Assembly: GCA_937942115.1 (NCBI GenBank)
Contig: CALDFY010000119.1
Coordinates: forward strand, 1-5,161
Direction: 5' to 3'
Length of the DNA stretch: 5,161 nucleotides
Origin: an uncultured Anaerolineae bacterium
Lineage (GTDB): Bacteria; Chloroflexota; Anaerolineae; B4-G1; DUEL01
Positions within the stretch are counted from its first letter, which is position 1, and each line of letters opens with the position of its first letter. The notes beneath the pieces were generated by a model. That model searched no databases, was not told the origin of the DNA, and saw only the letters and a program-made list of their open reading frames with translations. Below, in pieces: positions 1 to 4,843 of this stretch. Both the position numbers and the translations under genes were made by a program.

Positions 1-7
1 CGCTTCC

Positions 8-203
8 CGCCGCCTCGGGCGCCGATGGGAAATCGGCCTCCCCTGGGGGCAACCGCGAGGGTTGCCCCTACGCTTCGCGCCGGGCGTCAACCTGCGTTGA
101 CGCCCTTCTCAGGAGGTCGGCGAAGGCCGACCTGGTTGCGAACGAGTGAAGGGACCCGGCCGAAGGCCCAAAGGGCTGGCTTCAGTCAGCGCCCGAGGCG
201 GCG
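8..203. repeat. Hairpin-rich repeat block bounded by 15-bp inverted repeats
   Basis: A perfect 15-bp inverted repeat (CGCCGCCTCGGGCGC at 8-22, its complement at 189-203) brackets a run of smaller perfect hairpins: 21-26/32-37 (stem GCCGAT), 46-54/60-68 (GGGGCAACC, loop GCGAG), 82-91/96-105 (GGGCGTCAAC, 4-nt loop) and 114-121/126-133 (AGGTCGGC, loop GAAG). No convincing protein is encoded here. The 17-92 part recurs at the right end of the window in the same orientation. It resembles the dispersed palindromic intergenic repeats common in Chloroflexota. A non-autonomous mobile (MITE-like) origin is possible, but no target-site duplication is evident. Confidence 0.6.
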
Positions 204-483
204 ACCCAACTGGCGCAGCCCCTTAAGTTAACGCATATGGGGGGCCAGGGGGAGGAGTGAGGCCCATCACCCGGCAGGCGATAAAACAGACACCTGGAAT
301 TTTAATGCCGTCCAAAGGTGTCCCGATTTTCGTTCGGAAAATGAACCATCCTGGCGCTTCCCACCCGGGTACCGCCGGGTAACCGCACAGGTGGCAATTT
401 TTCCAGTTGCAATGAGCCCCTGGCCCAGGTAGTTACGGGATCATGCATAAAAACAGCCGCTACGTTCAAAAGTTACGGACAAG
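204..483. other. Intergenic stretch without a recognisable gene
   Basis: No reading frame here looks like a real protein on either strand, and I see no tRNA-like or known riboswitch motif. From about 280 to 345 the base composition is visibly more AT-rich than in the neighbouring genes. Short palindromes are present: GACACCT (289-295) against AGGTGTC (316-322), ATTTTC/GAAAAT (326-331/337-342), ACCCGG/CCGGGT (363-368/375-380) and CCTGG/CCAGG (419-423/425-429). The 8-mer AGTTACGG occurs directly repeated at 431-438 and 471-478. A decayed mobile-element end is conceivable but not demonstrated. Confidence 0.4.
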
Positions 484-526
484 AAGGCGGGGTTTTGCAG
501 CGGCCAGCGCCGCAAAACCCCGCCTT
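484..526 (-). terminator. Strong hairpin terminator after the minus-strand operon
   Basis: A perfect 15-bp GC-rich stem (AAGGCGGGGTTTTGC at 484-498 pairing with 512-526) has a 13-nt loop. It begins 16 nt downstream of the homoserine-dehydrogenase-like gene's stop. On the minus strand the stem ends in CCTT and continues CTTGT, so the U-tract is short and interrupted. It may therefore be an imperfect rho-independent terminator or a 3'-end stabilising hairpin. On the plus strand the stem is followed by TCTC, so it could act weakly in both directions. Confidence 0.6.
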
Positions 527-542
527 TCTCCCCGAGAATGCG

Positions 543-1580
543 CTATCGGTATATATCCAGGATGTCTCGCAGCATCGTCGCCGCCGAAGGGAGCGGCGTC
601 GGCTCATCTATCGCGGCCATCAGAGTGCCGTAGATGTCGGTGTGATAGACCACCCCCATCTGCTTGCGGCCCAGGCGGGCCAGGAAGTGGTCGCCGGGCA
701 GGGGGACGGGCGCTACCCGCATAGACACCCCCCCGTCGGGAAGCCGGTCCGCCGTCGCCAGCAGTTTGTAGGCCCGCCCCTCCCGCCGCGCGGCCAGGAC
801 GTCGGCACCGCTGAGGGCCGTGATGCCCATCCGCTCCACCTCCTCCAGCCGGGCCGGGTACTCCATCACCCCGTTGACCAGGATGACCAGTTTCGCCGCC
901 GCGTCCCAGCCCTCCAGGTCAAAGGACGGATCGGCTTCCAGGACGCCCTCTGCCCGGGCACGGGCCTGCGCCTCCTCCCAGGAGAGGCCGTCGGCCAGGA
1001 GTTCCAGGATGTAGCCGGTGCAGAGGTTGGGGACGGCCTCTATGCGGTGGACGGTCGCGCCGCGCAGGTCGCGCTGACCGATGGAGAGAGCCGGAAGCCC
1101 CCCGGCGACAGTGCCGTCAAACCGGAGTTGGACGCCCCGGCGGGCCGCCCGGTCGTGGAGTTCCCGGTAGGCCAGGACCAGCGGCCCTTTGTTGGGGGTG
1201 ACGACGTGCATCCCCCGCTCCAGCGCCAACCGGACATGGGTGAGGCCCGGCTCGGCCCCCTGGCGCAGGTTCACCGGCGACGCCTCGCAGAGGACATCCG
1301 CATTGGCCTGGGCGATGAGGTCGGCCGCAGGCCAACCGGGCCGGCCCACACCAGGCAGGTCGGCGACGGAGTGGCCGGCCTCCTTCAGGGCAGCGACGCG
1401 AGCCGGGTCCAGCCCGGCCGGGTCGTACGCGGCGCCCCGGCGGTCGGCCGCGCCGACCAGGAGCAACCGCAGGCCGTAGCGGGTCTCCACCTCCGGCCCC
1501 TTCTGGGCCAGCAGGTCACAGAAGCGCCGCCCCAGATTCCCCAGGCCGATCAGGAGCAGACGGACGGTGATGGTGTCCAT
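543..1580 (-). CDS. Homoserine-dehydrogenase-like NAD(P)-dependent oxidoreductase
   Basis: The protein has 345 residues. An N-terminal Rossmann nucleotide-binding loop is seen at GLGNLG (12-17). Family landmarks follow in order: TPNK (128-131, the TANK position with the active-site lysine), FDGTVAGGLPAL (154-165), and EADPSFDLEGWDAAAKL (215-231), which keeps the acidic residues and the D-x-x-x-K pair (D226, K230) of homoserine dehydrogenase. That enzyme reduces aspartate semialdehyde to homoserine in the threonine/methionine pathway in the cytoplasm. There is no C-terminal ACT domain, so allosteric feedback through ACT is not expected. The usual substrate loop (G-x-x-N-G-T-x-N-Y-I-L) reads AVPNLCTGYIL (182-192), so true substrate identity is uncertain. 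The ATG at 1580 was chosen because the Rossmann fold begins right after it and upstream codons run through a repeat into iorB. It has no Shine-Dalgarno sequence and lies 5 nt after a hairpin. It is the last gene of the operon. Confidence 0.82.
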   Translation of the reverse strand: MDTITVRLLLIGLGNLGRRFCDLLAQKGPEVETRYGLRLLLVGAADRRGAAYDPAGLDPARVAALKEAGHSVADLPGVGRPGWPAADLIAQANADVLCEASPVNLRQGAEPGLTHVRLALERGMHVVTPNKGPLVLAYRELHDRAARRGVQLRFDGTVAGGLPALSIGQRDLRGATVHRIEAVPNLCTGYILELLADGLSWEEAQARARAEGVLEADPSFDLEGWDAAAKLVILVNGVMEYPARLEEVERMGITALSGADVLAARREGRAYKLLATADRLPDGGVSMRVAPVPLPGDHFLARLGRKQMGVVYHTDIYGTLMAAIDEPTPLPSAATMLRDILDIYR

Positions 1581-1585
1581 TTTTT

Positions 1586-1624
1586 CGCAAGATAAATCTT
1601 GCGCTACAGTACATCTTGCGCTAC
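1586..1624 (-). repeat. Repeat hairpin at the iorB/dehydrogenase junction
   Basis: CGCAAGAT (1586-1593) and ATCTTGCG (1596-1603) form a perfect 8-bp palindrome with a 2-base centre. ATCTTGCGCTAC is present twice in direct orientation (1596-1607 and 1613-1624). Read on the minus strand, the first unit met begins GTAG, and its TAG is the iorB stop codon. The second ends 5 nt before the ATG of the downstream gene. The 8-mer ATCTTGCG recurs at 3307-3314, upstream of the kinase gene. It looks like a dispersed intergenic repeat and occupies the normal ribosome-binding position of the dehydrogenase gene. Confidence 0.65.
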
Positions 1625-2220
1625 CGGGGCTGGAGGGCGGCCTCCCGGCCCAGGCGGAAGGCGGTGCGGTTAGCCTCGGCGTAGCGCGGGGGGACACGCT
1701 GGATAATGGCCTCTTCCCACACTTCCGGTGGGGTCTCCAGCAGGGCAGAGAGCGCGCCCAGGATGACGCTGTTGACGGCGCGGGTCGTCCCGGCCCGCTC
1801 GGCCAGATTCAACCCGTCCACCAGAATCACCTGCGCGGCCCGGCGGCGCAGCGCCTCCAGAAGGGCGGCCTCGTCCGGATAGACCGCGTTGCCCACCGTC
1901 ACCGACATGGGGGCCATTTTCTGGTGGTTGACGACGACGCGCCCGCCCGGCCGCAGCCACTCTATCCAGCGCGCCGCCTCCAGAAGTTCAAAGGCCACCA
2001 GGACGTCCACCGTCCCCTGCTCGGCGATGGGAGCGCCGACCCGCTCCCCCCAGCGGACGTGGCTCTCCACCACCCCACCCCGCTGGGCGAAGCCGTGCAC
2101 CTCCGACTTCTTGGCCTCCAGGCCCAGGTTCAGACCGACCTGTGCGGCGATGTCCGAGGCCGTCAGCACCCCCTGACCGCCGACACCCACGAACAGAAAG
2201 TTCATCGGTTGAGCCGACAT
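1621..2220 (-). CDS. iorB: Indolepyruvate ferredoxin oxidoreductase beta subunit-like protein (IorB)
   Basis: This 199-residue protein carries the gamma-type domain of the 2-oxoacid:ferredoxin oxidoreductases. The family signature GVGGQGVLTAS spans residues 12-22. SEVHGFAQRGG (39-49) closely matches the SEVHGMAQRGG block typical of IorB, followed by ESHVRWG (52-58). In characterised systems IorB pairs with IorA, which carries thiamine diphosphate and iron-sulfur clusters, to convert aryl-pyruvates to aryl-acetyl-CoA with ferredoxin in the cytoplasm. No iorA is in this window, although it commonly precedes iorB. Length is normal for the subunit. The ATG at 2220 has GGAGG just upstream (2225-2229 region, rather close); an in-frame ATG at 2205 has no ribosome-binding site. 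The stop lies inside a repeat. A subunit of another oxoacid oxidoreductase is the main alternative. Confidence 0.85.
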   Translation of the reverse strand: MSAQPMNFLFVGVGGQGVLTASDIAAQVGLNLGLEAKKSEVHGFAQRGGVVESHVRWGERVGAPIAEQGTVDVLVAFELLEAARWIEWLRPGGRVVVNHQKMAPMSVTVGNAVYPDEAALLEALRRRAAQVILVDGLNLAERAGTTRAVNSVILGALSALLETPPEVWEEAIIQRVPPRYAEANRTAFRLGREAALQPR

Positions 2221-2266
2221 ATCCCCTCCGAATAATATGCAGTGCGCCCTCTCCGACTCAGGGGGC

Positions 2267-2608
2267 CTATCGGTATTTTGCCGCCAGATACTCCACCAGA
2301 ACGGCCCGTTCTGCCTCCGTCAGTTCGGCGCCCCGCCTGATCATCCGGGCCACGGTCCGCTCCCACTCCTCGGCCGTCTTACGGGCGCTTTCTACCCGCT
2401 CCAGTGTGTGGCAGACCGTGCATCGCTCCTGGAGCAGGGTCGCCCCATCGGCCACCGGGGGAGACGCCGCCACAGTGGGAGACACCGCCACGGTGGGAGA
2501 CGCCGCCACAGTGGGAGAAGGGGTCTCGGTCCGGCCGCCACACGCCGCCAGAATCCCCACTACCAACACTACGAGGGCGATCAGCCAGGGATAGAACTTG
2601 CGAGTCAT
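2267..2608 (-). CDS. Lipoprotein monohaem cytochrome c
   Basis: The protein has 113 residues. It starts with a lipoprotein signal peptide: basic TRK, a hydrophobic stretch at 8-22, and lipobox LAAC with the lipidated cysteine at 23. Then comes a Ser/Pro/Thr/Val/Ala-rich linker (about 30-53) built from repeats of ASPTVA. The haem-binding motif CTVCH is at 63-67. Trp82 and Met89 in a W-x6-M arrangement, then GAELTEAE and YLAAKY, fit a class I cytochrome fold with Met89 as probable distal ligand. The predicted product is a membrane-anchored electron carrier on the outer face of the cytoplasmic membrane; its partner is not identifiable. The start is well supported by AAAGGAGG 4 nt before the ATG. 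It lies 23 bp after the kinase gene and 46 bp before iorB, so it is probably cotranscribed with both. Haem attachment would need a cytochrome c maturation system, and ccmB lies on the other strand nearby. Confidence 0.88.
   Translation of the reverse strand: MTRKFYPWLIALVVLVVGILAACGGRTETPSPTVAASPTVAVSPTVAASPPVADGATLLQERCTVCHTLERVESARKTAEEWERTVARMIRRGAELTEAERAVLVEYLAAKYR
2463..2516. repeat. Three 18-bp tandem repeats inside the cytochrome gene
   Basis: Three contiguous 18-bp units occupy 2463-2480, 2481-2498 and 2499-2516. The first and third are identical (GACGCCGCCACAGTGGGA); the middle one differs at two positions. A degenerate fourth unit precedes them at 2445-2462. Each unit encodes six residues of the flexible linker (SPTVA plus A or V), so copy-number change would lengthen or shorten the tether without a frameshift. 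Confidence 0.85.
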
Positions 2609-2631
2609 TTTGCCTCCTTTATCATATCATA

Positions 2632-3288
2632 TCAGTAGTACCGCCGGACCGTAGACGCCGGCACATCGGTCAGGACGGCGCCGACGATCCGCACATGGGC
2701 CCGTTCCAGCAGTTCCCGCGCCTGGCGGGCCTGCTCGCGACGAGTCCGCCCGGCAGTCACCACCAGGAGGACCCCGTCCACTTTCATCCCCAGGACTGCC
2801 GCGTCGGTGACGGCGAGGACCGGGGGCGCGTCAAAGATCAGAACATCGGCCCGGGAACGGAGGAGCGCGATGATCTCCTCCATCCGACGGGAGCCCAGCA
2901 GGTCGGCCGGGTTGGGGGGAAGGGGGCCGCTGGGGAGCAGCCAGAGATTCTCCACGCCGACCTCTACCAGCGGCGGCTCGGCCCGGGCTTGAGGGTCCAC
3001 GAACATCGTCGTCAGGCCGCGCTCGCTGGAAACGCCGAAGATTTGATGCAGGACAGGTCGGCGCAAATCCGCGTCCGCCAGAATGGTCCGGTGCTCCCCC
3101 TGGGCCATCACCACCGCCAGGTTGGCCGCCGCGAGGGATTTCTCCCGCTCCGGTGCCGGAGAGGTCACCACCAGTGCCTCTATGGGCTGATCCAGGCCGG
3201 CGAAGGTCAGGTTGGTCCGCAGCGTCCGGTAGGCCTCCGCCGCCGGTGAACGGGGGTCGGTCAGGGTAACCAACGGGGGTTTGCTCAT
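2632..3288 (-). CDS. CpsD/CapB-type tyrosine kinase-like ATPase with atypical P-loop
   Basis: The protein has 218 residues and matches the cytoplasmic BY-kinase domain that partners a CpsC-type membrane protein to control polysaccharide chain assembly. Visible landmarks: SPAAEAYRTLRTNL (14-27, family N-terminal motif), Walker A' ADADLRRP (71-78), LPSGPLPPNPADLL (118-131), and Walker B DVLIFDAPP (148-156) followed by VTDA and VDGVLLVV. The Walker A region reads PEREKSL (46-52), where the family normally has PGEGKST. Lysine and serine are kept but both glycines are glutamate. The C-terminus ends RRYY, so the tyrosine cluster that is autophosphorylated in relatives is cut to two residues. The ATG at 3288 has GAGGAG about 8 nt upstream. 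It is preceded by the Wzz/CpsC-like gene, as in capsule operons. It could be an active kinase with unusual nucleotide handling, or a regulatory pseudokinase. Confidence 0.85.
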   Translation of the reverse strand: MSKPPLVTLTDPRSPAAEAYRTLRTNLTFAGLDQPIEALVVTSPAPEREKSLAAANLAVVMAQGEHRTILADADLRRPVLHQIFGVSSERGLTTMFVDPQARAEPPLVEVGVENLWLLPSGPLPPNPADLLGSRRMEEIIALLRSRADVLIFDAPPVLAVTDAAVLGMKVDGVLLVVTAGRTRREQARQARELLERAHVRIVGAVLTDVPASTVRRYY

Positions 3289-3330
3289 CGCATAATCTCC
3301 TCTTCCATCTTGCGTGAAATGTTGTGCGAG

Positions 3331-3404
3331 ACGCCGCTCCGCTTGCGCTCCGGGGCTGACTCCGAACAAACGCCACTCCGCTTGCGCTCCGGGGCTGACT
3401 CTGA
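3331..3404. repeat. Two 35-bp direct repeats between the CpsC-like and kinase genes
   Basis: Copies at 3331-3365 and 3370-3404 are 35 bp each, with a 39-bp period and only two mismatches (positions 6 and 33 of the unit). The core CTCCGCTTGCGCTCCGGGGC is identical in both. They fill most of the 125-bp gap between two otherwise tightly linked genes and contain no plausible start site or gene. Two copies without a further unit do not make a CRISPR array. Confidence 0.85.
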
Positions 3405-3413
3405 GCGGTGCGC

Positions 3414-4070
3414 TTACTCGGCCGGAGGGACGGTCCCCAGTACGGCCAGACCCAGCCACTGTTCCACGTCGTCGGGGGTGCGGATGATGCCCGATTCGGC
3501 CCACTCCAGGAAGAAAATGATGACGAAGGCGATGATCAGGCCGAGGATGGCCCCGGCAATCGCCATAATAGGGAGGCTCGGGGGCCAGGTCTGGGAGTAT
3601 ATCGGTTCGTCCCGCAGTTCGGCAAAGACCCGGTCTTCCTTGCGCTGTTTCTGGTTCTCCTGATCGCGCCACTCCACCAGCAGGGTGGCCCAGGTTTTGG
3701 CGATGCGGTTGGCCTGCTCGCCGTCCGTATCCTCAATCTCAATCCGGATGATCATCCGGTCGTCCTCGGCCGCGAAACGGGCATTGGCCCGCAACTGCTC
3801 CGGTTTCATATCCAGACTCAACCGGGTGAGTACTTCCTGGGCCCACTTGTTCGAGTCGGCGACGCTCATATAGGACCGCAGGAGCGTCTTGGCGGACTGG
3901 GTGAGGCCGAAATCGGGGCGGGCCGGCTGGATGAGGACCTCGGCCGTGGATTGGTAAACGGGGGTCTGGAGACGGCTGAAGGCAACGGCGCTGATGCCCG
4001 TCACCAGCACCGCGACGGCGATAATCCACCACCGTTTGCGCAGAATCTGGAGATACTGCGAAAGTTCCAT
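3414..4070 (-). CDS. Wzz/CpsC-type polysaccharide chain-length (co-polymerase) protein
   Basis: The protein has 218 residues and the architecture of a polysaccharide co-polymerase: a short cytoplasmic start (ELSQYLQILRKRWW), transmembrane helix 1 at about 14-34, an extracytoplasmic loop beginning PVYQSTAEVLI (37-47), a charged, probably coiled-coil stretch at about 118-155, a proline-containing approach (PPSLP, 163-167), and helix 2 at about 168-188. The cytoplasmic tail TPDDVEQWLGLAVLGTVP (198-215) matches the segment that contacts and activates the partner kinase in CpsC/CapA proteins. The short loop fits the split CpsC/CpsD arrangement rather than a fused Wzc. The ATG at 4070 is preferred because AAGGAGGT lies 8 nt upstream. 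An in-frame GTG at 4079 overlaps that site and is unlikely to be used. It is the first gene of the minus-strand operon. Confidence 0.88.
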   Translation of the reverse strand: MELSQYLQILRKRWWIIAVAVLVTGISAVAFSRLQTPVYQSTAEVLIQPARPDFGLTQSAKTLLRSYMSVADSNKWAQEVLTRLSLDMKPEQLRANARFAAEDDRMIIRIEIEDTDGEQANRIAKTWATLLVEWRDQENQKQRKEDRVFAELRDEPIYSQTWPPSLPIMAIAGAILGLIIAFVIIFFLEWAESGIIRTPDDVEQWLGLAVLGTVPPAE

Positions 4071-4097
4071 CGGGTTCACCTCCTTGCAGGTGGGTTT

Positions 4098-4126
4098 ATT
4101 TTACCACGAGAAGGGATGAATGCAAA
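4098..4126 (-). promoter_or_regulatory. Sigma70-type promoter of the minus-strand operon
   Basis: On the minus strand, TTTGCA (4121-4126) and TAAAAT (4098-4103) are separated by 17 bp. They match the -35 consensus at 4 of 6 positions and the -10 consensus at 5 of 6. Transcription would start near 4091, giving a leader of about 20 nt that contains the AAGGAGGT ribosome-binding site of the CpsC-like gene. Confidence 0.55.
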
Positions 4127-4133
4127 GGGAGGG

Positions 4134-4162
4134 TTGCCACCCCCGCCGTTTTGAGGTATACT
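4134..4162 (+). promoter_or_regulatory. Sigma70-type promoter of ccmB, nearly leaderless
   Basis: TTGCCA (4134-4139) and TATACT (4157-4162) each match consensus at 5 of 6 positions, with an exact 17-bp spacer. The expected transcription start is about 4168-4170, only 2-4 nt before the ccmB ATG at 4172. No Shine-Dalgarno sequence sits at a usable distance, which agrees with leaderless translation. The -35 box is 7 bp from that of the divergent promoter. Confidence 0.6.
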
Positions 4163-4171
4163 CTTCCCACG

Positions 4172-4843
4172 ATGGACTTCCTGGATCAGATGTGGGCCAT
4201 CGTCGTCAAAGATGTGGCCGCAGAGTGGCATACCCGGGAGATGGTCAGCGCTATGCTGGTCTTCGCGGTGCTGTCGCTCCTGGTTTTCAGTTTCGCCCTG
4301 GACCTGCGCGGCGCAACCGCCCGCGCCGCCGCGCCGGGCGTCCTCTGGGCCACCGTCGCCTTCGCCGGCACCCTGGGCCTGAGCCGCTCCCTGGTCCGGG
4401 AGCAGCAGACCGGCTGTATAGACGGCCTTCTCCTGGCTCCTATGGACCGGACGGCCATCTTCTTCGGTAAGGCGCTGGGGAATCTGTTCTTCATTGTTGT
4501 CGTGGAAACCATCCTGCTTCCCCTGTTCGCCGGATTGTTCAACGTCCCGCTGCTGCGCCCGGAGGTCGTGCTGGTGACGCTCCTGGGGACGGTGGGGTAT
4601 GCCGCTGTGGGGACCCTGCTGGCGGCCATTGCGGTGAACACCCGGGCGCGCGAGGTCCTGCTGCCCGTCCTGCTCCTCCCCCTGGCTTTCCCGGTCCTCA
4701 TCGCTGCCGTCCAGACCACCGGCGCGTTGCTGGAGGGAGGGACGCTGGCAGAAACGGGCGGCTGGATCCGCCTCATCGTCGTCTACGACCTGGTGATTCT
4801 GGCCGTCGCCACGCTGACGTTCGGGTATGTTCTGGAGGAGTAG
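4172..4843 (+). CDS. ccmB: Haem exporter / cytochrome c maturation membrane protein CcmB
   Basis: This 223-residue polytopic protein is of normal CcmB length. The start (IVVKDVAAEWHTRE, 10-23) is the conserved amphipathic CcmB lead-in. PGVLWATVAFAGTLGLSRS (55-73) and DGLLLAPMDRTAIFFGKALGN (84-104) correspond to the family's best conserved blocks. About six transmembrane helices are visible, roughly at 25-43, 55-74, 102-123, 131-154, 162-180 and 199-220. CcmB is the membrane subunit of the CcmA2-B-C ABC complex, which supplies and releases haem-loaded CcmE for c-type cytochrome assembly. No ccmA or ccmC is adjacent in this window: upstream is a divergent operon, downstream is repeat DNA. The ATG at 4172 is chosen over an in-frame TTG at 4151, because the promoter -10 box lies between them. 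The TAG stop is part of a dispersed repeat. Confidence 0.9.
   Translation: MDFLDQMWAIVVKDVAAEWHTREMVSAMLVFAVLSLLVFSFALDLRGATARAAAPGVLWATVAFAGTLGLSRSLVREQQTGCIDGLLLAPMDRTAIFFGKALGNLFFIVVVETILLPLFAGLFNVPLLRPEVVLVTLLGTVGYAAVGTLLAAIAVNTRAREVLLPVLLLPLAFPVLIAAVQTTGALLEGGTLAETGGWIRLIVVYDLVILAVATLTFGYVLEE

Noticed and set aside
25..231. Small plus-strand open frame in the left repeat block
   Set aside because: It is made of hairpin repeat sequence that recurs outside any gene at the right end; an Arg/Pro-rich translation without protein-like features.
495..1595. Long plus-strand open frame opposite the dehydrogenase gene
   Set aside because: It is a GC-rich antisense shadow. The minus-strand frame has clear homoserine-dehydrogenase motifs, and this one shows no domain and low-complexity Pro/Arg/Gln-rich sequence.
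543..2276. Shared 10-mer CTATCGGTAT at the 3' ends of the dehydrogenase (543-552) and cytochrome (2267-2276) genes
   Set aside because: It encodes the Tyr-Arg-stop ending of both proteins, and the match does not extend further; probably coincidence.
2404..3249. Plus-strand open frame across the cytochrome and kinase genes
   Set aside because: It spans two well-supported minus-strand genes and their gap, and its protein has no recognisable motif.
3331..3404. CRISPR array
   Set aside because: There are only two copies with a 4-bp gap; no spacers of useful length and no cas genes.
3289..3672. Upstream extension of the kinase reading frame
   Set aside because: The frame runs back through the 35-bp repeats and into the CpsC-like gene. 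The ATG at 3288 has a good ribosome-binding site, and the family motif begins shortly after it.
4071..4079. GTG start at 4079 for the CpsC-like gene
   Set aside because: The GTG overlaps the Shine-Dalgarno sequence, which is correctly spaced for the ATG at 4070.
4151..4171. TTG start at 4151 for ccmB
   Set aside because: It lies upstream of the -10 box and expected transcription start, has no ribosome-binding site, and adds residues not typical of CcmB.
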